A DNA stretch of 17,103 bases from Candidatus Micrarchaeota archaeon RBG_16_49_10 (GCA_001784635.1 MFRS01000011.1:44356-61458); one strand, 5' to 3'. Shown: positions 6,933 to 14,111, numbered from the stretch's first letter. Translations and numbers: made by a program. Notes: generated by a model not told the origin, from the sequence alone.

Positions 6933-6943
6933 ACTTTTAAAAG
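6933..6943 (+). promoter_or_regulatory. TATA-like box for the uS17-uS14 segment
   Basis: ACTTTTAAAAG would place transcription at about 6964, leaving a 19-nt leader containing GTGAT (6975-6979) before the uS17 ATG at 6983. A second AT element, ACTTTAAATTT at 6910-6920, could instead serve the upstream ATG at 6959. A promoter is needed here because the antisense gene interrupts the cluster. Confidence 0.45.
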
Positions 6944-6982
6944 CATTAAGATAAAAAGATGGTTGGTAAATATAGTGATATT

Positions 6983-7315
6983 ATGAAGGTAAACGACATC
7001 GGATATGACGTCAAACCGCCGGCGAAGGCGTGCGACGACGCGGACTGCCCATTCCACGGCCAACTCCCGGTGAGGGGGAAGATAACCGAGGCTAGGGTGG
7101 ACTCCATCAAGATGCCGAAGACGATAGTGGTCGAGAAGGACTACCTCAAGTATTCGACGAAGTATGAGAGATACGAGAGGACCAGGAAGAAGTTCTCAGT
7201 CCACAGGCCGCCATGCTTCGACGTAAAGAAGGGCGACATAGTTAGGATAGCCGAATGTAGGCCTTTGAGCAAGACCAAGCACTTCGTGGTAATCGAGAGG
7301 ATAAAAGGTAGCTGA
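6983..7315 (+). CDS. rps17: 30S ribosomal protein uS17 (S17)
   Basis: uS17 is an early-assembly 16S rRNA-binding OB-fold protein. The product (110 aa from ATG 6983) begins MKVNDIGYDVKPPAKACDDADC and has the archaeal cysteine cluster CDDADCPFHG, then the core KMPKTIVVEKDYL, KYERYERTRKKFSVHRPPC, GDIVRIAECRPLSKTKHFVV. An in-frame ATG at 6959 would add eight residues. I prefer 6983 because GTGAT lies at the right spacing, the TATA spacing fits and archaeal homologues start near this point. It is the first gene after the antisense insertion and is followed closely by uL14. Confidence 0.95.
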   Translation: MKVNDIGYDVKPPAKACDDADCPFHGQLPVRGKITEARVDSIKMPKTIVVEKDYLKYSTKYERYERTRKKFSVHRPPCFDVKKGDIVRIAECRPLSKTKHFVVIERIKGS

Positions 7316-7320
7316 TTCGT

Positions 7321-7719
7321 ATGAAGCCTATAAAAGCGAGGATCACCAGGGGGATAATCACCGGCTCCATGATAGAGTGCGCCGACAACACCGGAGCCAA
7401 GAGGCTGATGGTGATCTCGGTAAAGGGTTACAAGGGCAGACACAGGAGGTTGAGTGGCGCTGGAATAGGCGATGTGGTGGTATGCTCTGTCAGAAGGGGC
7501 ACGCAGAAGTGGAGGAAGCAGGTCGTGAAGGCTGTAATCATAAGGCAGGCCAAGGAGTTCAGGAGGGCTGACGGGCTGAGGGTCAAGTTCGAGGACAACG
7601 CGGCCGTGCTGGTGAACGACAAGGGCGAGCCTCAAGGGACGCAGGTAAAAGGGCCCATGGCCAAGGAGGTAACTGACAGGTTCATCCCGATTGGCAAGAT
7701 AGCCAGTTTTGTGGTGTAG
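7321..7719 (+). CDS. rpl14: 50S ribosomal protein uL14 (L14)
   Basis: uL14 lies at the subunit interface and binds the antiassociation factor aIF6. The 132-aa product carries ITGSMIECADNTGAKRLMVISV, the family's signature region with CADNTGAK, then GIGDVVVCSVRRGTQKWRKQVVKAVIIRQAKEFRRADG and RVKFEDNAAVLVNDKGEPQGTQVKGPMAKE. Length is normal for archaea. It starts 5 nt after uS17 and ends 2 nt before uL24, so it is part of one operon. Confidence 0.98.
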   Translation: MKPIKARITRGIITGSMIECADNTGAKRLMVISVKGYKGRHRRLSGAGIGDVVVCSVRRGTQKWRKQVVKAVIIRQAKEFRRADGLRVKFEDNAAVLVNDKGEPQGTQVKGPMAKEVTDRFIPIGKIASFVV

Positions 7720-7721
7720 CT

Positions 7722-8210
7722 ATGAAGAGATGGTCTAAGTTTTGGAAGTCCTCGAAGCAACCCAGGAAGCAGAGGAAGTACAGGTACAACGCGCCTTTCC
7801 ACGCCAAGAGGAATCTTTTGTCCGCGCACCTCTCGAAGGATTTGAGGAAGAAGTACGGGAAAAGGTCCTTCCCAGTGAGGAAGGGGGACGAAGTCGAGAT
7901 CATGAGGGGGGACTTCAAGAAAAAGAAGGGGAAGATATCGAGGGTGAATATCAAGACGGCCAAGGTTTATGTTGATGGAGTCACTATCAAAAAGGTCGAG
8001 GGGACGGAAGTCGCTGTCCCGCTGGACCCGAGCAATCTGAGGGTTACCGACCTGGAACTCAAGGACAAGAGGAGGGTCGAAGCTTTAAACAGAAAGGAGG
8101 AAAAGAATGTCGCATCTAAAAAGGATACTGGCCCCAAAGTACTGGAAGGTAAGAAAAAAGCTGATAAAGTGGACAGTAAGCCCAAGGCCAGGGCCGCACG
8201 GAAAAAGTGA
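7722..8210 (+). CDS. rpl24: 50S ribosomal protein uL24 (L24) with overprinted C-terminal tail
   Basis: uL24 is an assembly-initiating 23S rRNA-binding protein with a KOW domain. The 162-aa product contains SKQPRKQRKYRYNAPFHAKR, the KOW segment KGDEVEIMRGDFKKKKGKISRVN (residues 54-76) and VPLDPSNLRVTDLELKDKRRVEALNRK. Archaeal uL24 normally ends near this point, at about 120 residues. Here the frame runs on for about 34 codons of Lys/Ala-rich sequence (residues 129-162), which lie wholly within the N-terminal coding region of eS4 in another frame. The tail has no counterpart in the family that I know and may be a read-through product. If the stop was lost recently, or by an assembly error, the true protein ends near 8105. 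Confidence 0.95.
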   Translation: MKRWSKFWKSSKQPRKQRKYRYNAPFHAKRNLLSAHLSKDLRKKYGKRSFPVRKGDEVEIMRGDFKKKKGKISRVNIKTAKVYVDGVTIKKVEGTEVAVPLDPSNLRVTDLELKDKRRVEALNRKEEKNVASKKDTGPKVLEGKKKADKVDSKPKARAARKK

Positions 8211-8835
8211 ATGCATACCTTTGACCATACTGGCGAGGGACGTGCTCAAGCTAGTGGACACTGGGAGGGAGGCGAAGACTATAGTCAAGGCAGGGGATAT
8301 ACTAGTGGACGGGAGGCCGAGGAAGGACCAGAAGTACCCGGTGGGCTTCATGGATGTCGTGGAAATCCCGAAGATTAAGAAGGCTTACAGGATGATGGCC
8401 ACCAGCAAGGGGCTGGAGCTGGTCGAGATAGCGGAGAAGGAGACCAAGGTCAAGCTCTGCAAGATAACCAACAAGTCCCTCATTGAGAAGGGGCATGTCC
8501 AGCTCAATCTTCATGACGGGAGGAACATAATAATCCCGGTCAAGGACCCGAAGAAGAGGAAGGAGGATGTCTACTCGACAGGGGACTCGGTGCTCATAGA
8601 GCTGCCTTCCCAGAAGATAGTGGACCACGTGAAGATGGAGAAGGGGAACCTTGTCCTGATCACTGGGGGCCAGAACGAGGGCGTCATAGCCAAGATAAAG
8701 GACATAATAACTACCAGGAGCAGGGAGCCCAACAAGCTGATATGCGAGAAGGAGAAGCTGACGTTCGAGGCCATAAAGGATTACGCTTTCGTCATCGGCT
8801 CGAAGAAGCCGCTGATAAGCTTTGGTGATGTTTGA
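8107..8835 (+). CDS. rps4e: 30S ribosomal protein eS4 (S4e)
   Basis: eS4 is an archaeal/eukaryotic small-subunit protein with an S4-type RNA-binding domain, a central domain and a C-terminal KOW domain. The 242-aa product begins MSHLKRILAPKYWKVRKKL then IKWTVSPRPGPHGKSECIPL, matching the family N-terminus (HLKR.AAP..W...K...W...P.PGPH....IPL). It continues with TILARDVLKLVDTGREAKTIVKAGDILVDGRPRKDQKYPVGFMDVVEI and ends with LVLITGGQNEGVIAKIKDI (KOW). The start at 8107 is firm: a perfect AGGAGG at 8095-8100 sits 6 nt upstream, inside the uL24 frame. This gives a 104-nt overlap with uL24. Its stop overlaps the uL5 start (TGATG). Confidence 0.97.
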   Translation: MSHLKRILAPKYWKVRKKLIKWTVSPRPGPHGKSECIPLTILARDVLKLVDTGREAKTIVKAGDILVDGRPRKDQKYPVGFMDVVEIPKIKKAYRMMATSKGLELVEIAEKETKVKLCKITNKSLIEKGHVQLNLHDGRNIIIPVKDPKKRKEDVYSTGDSVLIELPSQKIVDHVKMEKGNLVLITGGQNEGVIAKIKDIITTRSREPNKLICEKEKLTFEAIKDYAFVIGSKKPLISFGDV

Positions 8836-9338
8836 TGAACCCTATGAAAGAGGTGTTGCTTGACAAGGTCGTCGTCAACATGGGATGCGCCGATGACAAG
8901 CAGAAGCTTGACAAGTCGGTGAAGTTCCTTGGAGGGATAATAGACCAGAAGGTCAAAGTCGTGCAGACGAGGAAGAGGAACACTTTCGGGATGCCGAAGG
9001 GGAAGGACACTGGGGTCAAGGTGACGCTCAGGGGGGCTGCCGCCAAGAAGTTCGTTAAGGATGCTCTCGTTGCCGTGGAAAACAAGCTGAGGCAGAGCCA
9101 GATAAACGGCGGCAACTTGTCATTCGGGGTCAAGGAGACTATCGACCTGCCTGGGGTCAAGTACGACCCGGACATAGGGATACTGGGGTTCGATGTCTGC
9201 ATAGCGCTGAAGAGGCGCGGGTTCAGGGTTAAGGAAAGGTCGCTTAAAAAGTCAAAAATAGGCAAAAAGCATTTAATTTCCAAAGAAGAAACTATTGAGT
9301 GGGTCAAGAAAAATTATGGGGTGGAAGTCCTTGGATGA
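8835..9338 (+). CDS. rpl5: 50S ribosomal protein uL5 (L5)
   Basis: uL5 binds 5S rRNA and contacts P-site tRNA in the central protuberance. The product (167 aa from ATG 8835) has EVLLDKVVVNMGCADDKQKLDKSVKFL, TRKRNTFGMPKGKDTGVKVTLRGAAAKKFVKDAL, the FGVKETIDLPGVKYDPDIGILGFDVCIALKRRGFRV motif and EETIEWVKKNYGVEV at the end, as in archaea. GGTGAT at 8824-8829 gives an ideal ribosome binding site for ATG 8835. The ORF also includes a TTG at 8832. Its stop overlaps the preferred start of the following small ORF. Confidence 0.98.
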   Translation: MNPMKEVLLDKVVVNMGCADDKQKLDKSVKFLGGIIDQKVKVVQTRKRNTFGMPKGKDTGVKVTLRGAAAKKFVKDALVAVENKLRQSQINGGNLSFGVKETIDLPGVKYDPDIGILGFDVCIALKRRGFRVKERSLKKSKIGKKHLISKEETIEWVKKNYGVEVLG

Positions 9339-9510
9339 AGACATTTGGATGTTCGAGATGATGATCAAGCTGTCGGGGCCTATCTTTACCCAGGCCCAGA
9401 TGCGCAACGACCTCTCAAACACCTACACAAGGGTCTTCGAGAAGATATTCAACACGGACTTCAGGAACGAGATGCACCTGCTCGAGATATTCGGGACTGT
9501 CGGTGGTTAG
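9316..9510 (+). CDS. Unrecognised small protein between uL5 and uS14
   Basis: I do not recognise this product. It fills the 172 nt between the uL5 and uS14 genes, a gap that would be anomalous in a block with spacings of 0-60 nt. The frame ends one base before the uS14 ATG. Codon third positions are G/C-rich (ATC, CTG, TTC, AAC, CTC), like the surrounding genes. The product, about 53-64 aa, reads MFEMMIKLSGPIFTQAQ, NDLSNTYTRVFEKIFNTDF and MHLLEIFGTVGG: one amphipathic helix followed by a mixed segment, with no Cys cluster or membrane segment. The start is uncertain: ATG 9316 overlaps uL5 by 23 nt, and ATG 9349 leaves an 10-nt gap. No good Shine-Dalgarno is seen for either. It could be an accessory ribosome-associated protein or simply a conserved unknown. 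Confidence 0.55.
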   Translation: MGWKSLDEDIWMFEMMIKLSGPIFTQAQMRNDLSNTYTRVFEKIFNTDFRNEMHLLEIFGTVGG

Positions 9511-9657
9511 ATGGCAGTGAGGAAGCTGGGGAAAGGCAGGATAGTGTGCAAGAAGTGCGGGAACCACCGCGGCGTCATAAGGAAGTACGGCCTCTACTAC
9601 TGCAGGAGATGCATGAGGGAGGTCGCCCAGAAGCTCGGCTTCCAGAAGTACAGCTGA
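9511..9657 (+). CDS. rps14: 30S ribosomal protein uS14 (S14), zinc-binding form
   Basis: uS14 is a small-subunit head protein that binds a zinc ion. The 48-aa product begins MAVRKLGKGRIVCKKCGNHR and has paired cysteines at residues 13/16 and 31/34 (CKKC ... CRRC) with the C-terminal REVAQKLGFQKYS typical of archaeal uS14. It is too short for many gene finders. GGTGG at 9501-9505, inside the small ORF, lies 5 nt upstream of ATG 9511 as ribosome binding site. It is the last ribosomal gene here; uS8 and uL6, normally next, are missing. Confidence 0.97.
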   Translation: MAVRKLGKGRIVCKKCGNHRGVIRKYGLYYCRRCMREVAQKLGFQKYS

Positions 9658-9691
9658 AACATATTTCTGTGCTTTCCGGCAATTCTTAAAC

Positions 9692-10549
9692 ATGATTGAT
9701 TTCCTGTTGCTCGGCGTGGCCTTCGCTGGGTCATTGCTCGCAGGAATAATCGACCTAAAGACGACCGAGGTGCCTGACTGGATACCCTACGCGATGGGCA
9801 CCATAGGGATACTTGCAAATATCACTAAGTCAATCCTGTCTGGGAGTTATATTCCCATAGCCTACTCTGCAGCTGTCGGGCTGGGTTACCTGGGGTTCGG
9901 GTTTCTCCTGTATTACCTTGGGCAGTGGGGTGGGGGGGATGCGAAGATTCTTTCCGCAATAGGGTTCCTGATTCCCACCTTTAGCACAGGAAAAATATTC
10001 TTCCCCTTCTACATAGGCTTCCTCTTCAACGTCTTCTTCGTGGGTGCCATCTACATGATCGCATACATATTGGTCCTCTCGTTCATCAACAGGGGAATAT
10101 GGAAAAGTTTTTTCAAGGGGATGGCTGGCATACGAAAGCCTGCCATACTTTACTCTGGCTTGGCGGTCCTCCTTGCGGCTGCACTCTTCGTATACTTGAG
10201 TGCGTTCAGGTTTGGGCTGTTCCCGGTGGATTTTGCAGTCAAATTCAGCCTGTTCGTTTTGCTAATCGTCTCGGGTATGTTTCTTCTATGGAGGTTCGCG
10301 AAGACGGTGGAGGATGTTGGGTTCAAGAAGAGGATTCCCCTAGCAAAGCTCAAGGAAGGGGATGTTATACTAGAATCGAAGATATGGGAGGGGCTAACTA
10401 AAAAGCAGGTTGACGAAATCAAAAAATCCGGCAAGAGGTATGTCTGGATTAAAGAGGGTGTGAGGTTCACAATGGCCTTCCCCTTGGCGCTACTCTTCAC
10501 AATACTTGTAGGGGAAGGATTCGTCTGGCTACTGAAACTAGTCGGGTGA
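9692..10549 (+). CDS. Archaeal type IV prepilin / preflagellin peptidase (A24 family)
   Basis: This membrane aspartyl protease processes class III signal peptides of archaellins and type IV pilins at the cytoplasmic face. The 285-aa protein has about eight hydrophobic segments. The two catalytic aspartates are Asp21 in AGIIDLKTTEVPDWIP (first conserved Asp region) and Asp83 in LGQWGGGDAKILSAIGFLIP (the GxGD motif, here GGGD). Its C-terminal part, with DVILESKIWEGLTKKQVDEI and KEGVRFTMAFPLALLFTILVG, is a conserved soluble insertion plus terminal helix seen in FlaK/PibD-type enzymes. It starts 34 nt after uS14, with a weak AT element (CATATTTC) around 9660. I see no pilin or archaellin gene nearby. 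Confidence 0.9.
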   Translation: MIDFLLLGVAFAGSLLAGIIDLKTTEVPDWIPYAMGTIGILANITKSILSGSYIPIAYSAAVGLGYLGFGFLLYYLGQWGGGDAKILSAIGFLIPTFSTGKIFFPFYIGFLFNVFFVGAIYMIAYILVLSFINRGIWKSFFKGMAGIRKPAILYSGLAVLLAAALFVYLSAFRFGLFPVDFAVKFSLFVLLIVSGMFLLWRFAKTVEDVGFKKRIPLAKLKEGDVILESKIWEGLTKKQVDEIKKSGKRYVWIKEGVRFTMAFPLALLFTILVGEGFVWLLKLVG

Positions 10550-10570
10550 GCAACTTTACTTGCGGATTTC

Positions 10571-10581
10571 GTTTAAATATT
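10571..10581 (+). promoter_or_regulatory. TATA-like element before the broken winged-helix gene
   Basis: GTTTAAATATT is about 26 nt before a predicted start near 10602. AGAGGTG at 10688-10694 with ATG at 10699 follows about 100 nt later. A promoter-like element here suits a small regulator gene. Confidence 0.3.
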
Positions 10582-10592
10582 TGACAACACAA

Positions 10593-11096
10593 TAGAAAAG
10601 AAGTGAACGTGATGCCGTACCAATTCGAGAGCCAAATTTAATTGAACGGGATTTAGGTAGGCCTATTTCTGGGTTAATTAAACTTTTGAGAGGTGTTCAT
10701 GGTGATTGACAGCCGGTTCTAACTACTGAAGAGCATAAGGTTCTTCAGCTGATAATAAAAAAGGGGTTGAATAGAATTCAAAGACTGATTCTCAATGAGA
10801 TTTCTTTGAATGTGTATTATCTAACAATAACTAATCTTTTGAATAGGATTTCTCTGAGAGAAAAGATACCTTTATCCACTTTACGTTATAACGCAAAAGT
10901 TCTAAAGAAGTTGGGTTTGATTGAATGCGGTTCTTTTGAAGAAAAGAGAACTTGCGTCATGCTCACCAGAAACGGTGAATTAAATATAAAAATACTGGAG
11001 GCCTTTTATTGTGATGAAAAAATTGGTCGCTACATCGCTGTTCATCTTCTGGACTTTTGTCGTATCGGTGATTGTGGCCAGCCTCGTTTATTATGA
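10593..11096 (+). pseudogene. Degenerate winged-helix transcription regulator
   Basis: One frame (codons ending at 11096) encodes a protein-like sequence across this interval but is broken. From about 10606 it reads VPIREPNLIERDLGRPISGL and onward to GVHGD, then a TGA at 10707-10709, then QPVLTTEEHKVLQLIIKKG, then a stop-free stretch from TTG 10767: LREKIPLSTLRYNAKVLKKLG...CVMLTRNGELNIKILEAF. The latter has the shape of a winged helix: helix-turn-helix, then wing, then LTxxG. No ATG in the frame precedes the stop, although ATG 10699 in another frame has a perfect AGAGGTG ribosome binding site and dies after seven codons. A one-base frameshift near 10710-10720 would join it to LTTEEHKVL. The C-terminal 28 residues read into the cytochrome b5 gene. 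It may be a pseudogene, a sequencing error, or a real short gene from TTG 10767. Confidence 0.45.
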
Positions 11097-11439
11097 GGGC
11101 GGCAGACAGCCTCAAGTTCCGATGCCAAACGGCTCCGACCAAAAATATAACACAAGCCTTGACGGGAGCGGGGATTCCGGGATTTTGCTATCAGCCGAAG
11201 AGACTGCCAAGCATGGTTCGCAGGACGACTGCTGGCTCATCATAGGAGGGAAAGTCTATGATGTTACAAGCTTCATCAGTCTGCATCCTGGCGGTGCAGG
11301 GGAGATAATATTCTATTGTGGAAAAGAAGCTACCAATGCGTTCAATACGAAGAACCAGGGTTCCCCACATTCGTCAAATGCGCAGGCGATGCTTGGGGAC
11401 TACTATATAGGTGACCTAAACCAGAAGGTCGCGAAGTAG
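11014..11439 (+). CDS. Membrane-anchored cytochrome b5-like heme protein
   Basis: Cytochrome b5 domains hold a bis-histidine heme b and shuttle single electrons. The 141-aa protein starts with a cytoplasmic MKK, one membrane helix (about residues 4-27, LVATSLFIFWTFVVSVIVASLVYY), a Gly/Ser/Asn-rich linker and then a b5 domain, probably outside the cell. The heme ligands are His91 in SLHPGGAGEII and probably His119 in QGSPHSSNAQA; flanking DDCWLIIGGKVYDVTSFI and LGDYYIGDL are typical. Archaeal b5-domain proteins are uncommon. GTG 11011 is an alternative start; GGAGG at 10997-11001 is upstream. The next gene, 35 nt on, encodes a ferric-reductase-like protein, an apt electron partner. Confidence 0.88.
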   Translation: MKKLVATSLFIFWTFVVSVIVASLVYYEGGRQPQVPMPNGSDQKYNTSLDGSGDSGILLSAEETAKHGSQDDCWLIIGGKVYDVTSFISLHPGGAGEIIFYCGKEATNAFNTKNQGSPHSSNAQAMLGDYYIGDLNQKVAK

Positions 11440-11474
11440 AAGATTAAAAACTCAGAAAACCAAAGGTTATTTTG

Positions 11475-12782
11475 ATGTCTCCTCTCAGGATCAAGGAAAA
11501 CATTGGCTGGTTGTTTGTAATAATCCTATCACTCATACCAATTGCAATATGGTATTCCATGGTGCCTTTGAACGTGAGGTTCTCCAACCTCTCCGTGAGC
11601 CTAAGGAGCTTCGGCCAGGTTGCCGGCCTAGTTGGGATGGCCATGTTTTCCATGACACTCGTGCTCAACACCCGCCTCAAGGTCTTCGAGGATTACTTCG
11701 GCGGACTGAACAAGGTTTACATCGCCCACCACATATTCGGAGCGATAGCATTCATACTTCTTATGTTCCACCCGCTCTTCCTTGCGGGCCGGTTCCTTCT
11801 CGTCTCGGTAAGGAGCGCTACATCATTCCTCTTGCCTAGTGCCAACTGGCCGATAAACTTCGGTATGTTCGCCCTGCTCAGTATGATGGTTCTGTTGATA
11901 CTGACATTGTTCGTGAAGCTATCCTACAACAGATGGCTGCCCACTCACAAGTTTCTCGGCGGTGCATTCTTCCTGGCCAGCCTCCATATCTTCCTCATCC
12001 CGAGCGACATATCGCGGAGCCTGCCACTAAGATATTACATGCTATCCTTAGCTGCCCTGGGCCTTGCGGCCTATTCCTACAAGACCCTATTTGGGAGCAA
12101 ATTCATAAAGAAGTTCGAGTACGATGTGGATTCGATTAAGGAAGTGGGTAAGAATGTCTTCGAAATCAAGATGACTCCGTTGAAGAGGAGAATGAAGTTC
12201 GTTCCGGGACAGTTCGTGTTCGTGAGCTTCCATGGCAGCGGCGTGTCGAAGGAAGTACACCCGTTCTCAATAAGCTCCTCACCCGACGATGATAGGTTGG
12301 GGCTGACAATAAAAGTCCTGGGGGACTACACTTCAAAACTCAACAACCTGAAGAAGGGTACTGTGGCAAAAGTGGAGGGGCCCTACGGGAGGTTCTCTCA
12401 CAAGATAATCGGGAACAAGAGGCAGATATGGGTTGCCGGGGGTATAGGGATAACGCCATTCCTCAGCATGGCACGTAGCCTGAAGGATGAGGGATACTCA
12501 ATCGACCTCTACTACTGCGTCAAGAACAAGGACGAACTCATATTTTCCAACGAGCTTTCGAAAATCTCAACCAAAGGCGAAAGTTTAAGGATGGTCACCT
12601 TCTGTTCCGACGATAAAGGCCACATAACGGGGGAGTTCATAAAGGAGACCAGCAAAGGTTTAAGTGGTAAGGACATCTTAATCTGCGGCCCACCGGGGAT
12701 GATGAAGGCACTAAAAAAACAATTCATTGAGTTGGGTGTGAAGAAAAGGTATATCCATTCCGAAGAGTTCGAGCTACTGTAA
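11475..12782 (+). CDS. Ferric reductase-like transmembrane b-type cytochrome fused to FAD/NAD(P)H reductase
   Basis: The 435-aa protein combines a ferric-reductase-type membrane domain (about residues 9-205) with a ferredoxin-NADP reductase-like module (about 212-435). Paired heme histidines lie in YIAHHIFG (85/86) and LMFHPLF (99), and in LPTHKFLGG (158) and ASLHIFLI (171). The flavin domain has HPFSISSSP (about 262-270, the R/HxxS motif), the nucleotide domain AGGIGITPFL (about 321-330) and LICGPPGMM (about 403-410), and the protein ends with an EEF-type terminus. It would move electrons from NAD(P)H through FAD and two hemes to an acceptor such as Fe(III) or the adjacent b5 protein. ATG 11475 has AAGGT upstream; TTG 11472 is an alternative. 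It converges with serS, with 6 nt between stops. Confidence 0.9.
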   Translation: MSPLRIKENIGWLFVIILSLIPIAIWYSMVPLNVRFSNLSVSLRSFGQVAGLVGMAMFSMTLVLNTRLKVFEDYFGGLNKVYIAHHIFGAIAFILLMFHPLFLAGRFLLVSVRSATSFLLPSANWPINFGMFALLSMMVLLILTLFVKLSYNRWLPTHKFLGGAFFLASLHIFLIPSDISRSLPLRYYMLSLAALGLAAYSYKTLFGSKFIKKFEYDVDSIKEVGKNVFEIKMTPLKRRMKFVPGQFVFVSFHGSGVSKEVHPFSISSSPDDDRLGLTIKVLGDYTSKLNNLKKGTVAKVEGPYGRFSHKIIGNKRQIWVAGGIGITPFLSMARSLKDEGYSIDLYYCVKNKDELIFSNELSKISTKGESLRMVTFCSDDKGHITGEFIKETSKGLSGKDILICGPPGMMKALKKQFIELGVKKRYIHSEEFELL

Positions 12783-12788
12783 GATTAG

Positions 12789-14075
12789 TTATTTTCTGGC
12801 TGGGATGACTTCCCTGCCGTCCATGTGCTTCCTCAACGCTTTCGGTATGACTATCGAGCCGTCCTCCTGCTGGTAGTTCTCCATTATCGCGATCATCGCC
12901 CTTCCCGTGGCTATACCCGTGTTGTTGAGGGTATGTAAAATTTCAGGCTTATCGCCGGCCTTCCTCCTCATCCTTATGTTCAGTCTTCTCGCTTGGTAGT
13001 CAGTACAGTTCGAACATGACGCAGCCTCGCGGAAGTTGTTCTGTCCCGGCAGCCACACCTCCAGGTCATACTTTTTCGCCGCGATGGTCCCTATGTCCCC
13101 GGTGCATATGTCCACGATCTTGTATGGGAGCTCGAGTTTCTGGAATATGTGCTCCGTGTTCTTTATCAGGTCCTCGTGCATCTTCCACGAGTCCTCGGGC
13201 CTGCAGAATATCACCTGTTCAACCTTGTTGAACTGGTGAACACGAAAGATGCCTTTGGTATCCCTTCCATGCGAGCCCGCCTCCTTCCTGAAGCAAGGGC
13301 TTATGCCGGCAAGCTTAATCGGCAGTTTTTCCTCTTCGATGATCTCGTCCATGAACATTGAAACTAGGGGGTGCTCCGATGTCGCAATCAAATATAGGTC
13401 CTCACCCTCCACCTTGTACATCACATCCTCGAAATCGCCCAAGTCGGTCACACCCTCATACGGCTTCCTCCTTATCATGAATGGCGGCTCGACTATCTTG
13501 AATCCTCTCTCCTTCAGTTCCGCAAGGCCGAACTGCTGCAGGGCCAAGTCAAGCTCCACCAAATCGTTCTTGAGGTAATAAAATCTAGCACCAGATACTT
13601 TTGCCGCGCGCTCGATGTCGAAGAAATCATTCATCAGACCGAGCTCTATGTGATCCCTTATCTTGAAGCCGAACTCGGGTATCTTGCCCCATCTCCTTAG
13701 CTCGACGTTCTCGCTGTCGTCCTTACCAATGGGAACTGAGTCGTGAATTATGTTGGGTATGCGCATGAGGCTGTTCCTTGTACCCTCTTCAAGCTGCTTA
13801 ACCTTCTCTTCATTGTCGGAAATTTTCTTATCCAGAGAATTTGCCTCCTTCAACTCCTTGTCCGCCTTCTTCCCCTCCTTCTTCAGGGATGCGACCTTGA
13901 TTGTGATTATGTTCTTCTGCTTCCTCAGTTCATTAGTTTCGGAGAGTAGCTTCCTCCAAAGCGCATCGTCCTTAATCAGCTTCTCCAAAAGCTTGAGCTT
14001 CTCCTCGCTCCCCCTCTTCCTCAGGTTGGCCCTGACAATATCGGGGTTCTCCCTTATCATCCTTATGTCCAACAT
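12789..14075 (-). CDS. serS: Seryl-tRNA synthetase (bacterial/common type)
   Basis: SerRS charges tRNA-Ser and tRNA-Sec with serine. The 428-aa protein starts MLDIRMIRENPDIVRANLRKRG, has a long N-terminal antiparallel coiled coil (about residues 30-100) that grips the tRNA long arm, then a class II catalytic domain. TSEHPL, motif 2 (PCFRKEAGSHGRDTKGIFRVHQFNKVE) and motif 3 (NNTGIATGRAMIAIMENYQ) are intact. This is the common form of SerRS, not the rare methanogen form. The preferred ATG is 14075; an in-frame GTG at 14084 would add three residues. It is the only large gene on the - strand. A TATA-like box (GATTTAAG on the - strand, 14112-14119) fits a short leader. Confidence 0.97.
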   Translation of the reverse strand: MLDIRMIRENPDIVRANLRKRGSEEKLKLLEKLIKDDALWRKLLSETNELRKQKNIITIKVASLKKEGKKADKELKEANSLDKKISDNEEKVKQLEEGTRNSLMRIPNIIHDSVPIGKDDSENVELRRWGKIPEFGFKIRDHIELGLMNDFFDIERAAKVSGARFYYLKNDLVELDLALQQFGLAELKERGFKIVEPPFMIRRKPYEGVTDLGDFEDVMYKVEGEDLYLIATSEHPLVSMFMDEIIEEEKLPIKLAGISPCFRKEAGSHGRDTKGIFRVHQFNKVEQVIFCRPEDSWKMHEDLIKNTEHIFQKLELPYKIVDICTGDIGTIAAKKYDLEVWLPGQNNFREAASCSNCTDYQARRLNIRMRRKAGDKPEILHTLNNTGIATGRAMIAIMENYQQEDGSIVIPKALRKHMDGREVIPARK

Positions 14076-14111
14076 GCAAACCACTTACTCTAGAATTTTG
14101 AAGGGACAGAC

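Noticed and set aside
6714..6986. + strand frame opposite the membrane gene
   Set aside because: It overlaps the better supported antisense gene and runs into uS17; Ile/Lys-rich AT composition explains it.
9345..9689. Long + strand frame across the uS14 gene
   Set aside because: The real uS14 in another frame has both zinc-binding Cys pairs and correct archaeal ends; this frame is Arg/Glu-rich shadow sequence.
10699..10722. Seven-codon ORF with strong AGAGGTG site
   Set aside because: It ends at once and is best seen as the original start of the broken winged-helix gene rather than a separate peptide.
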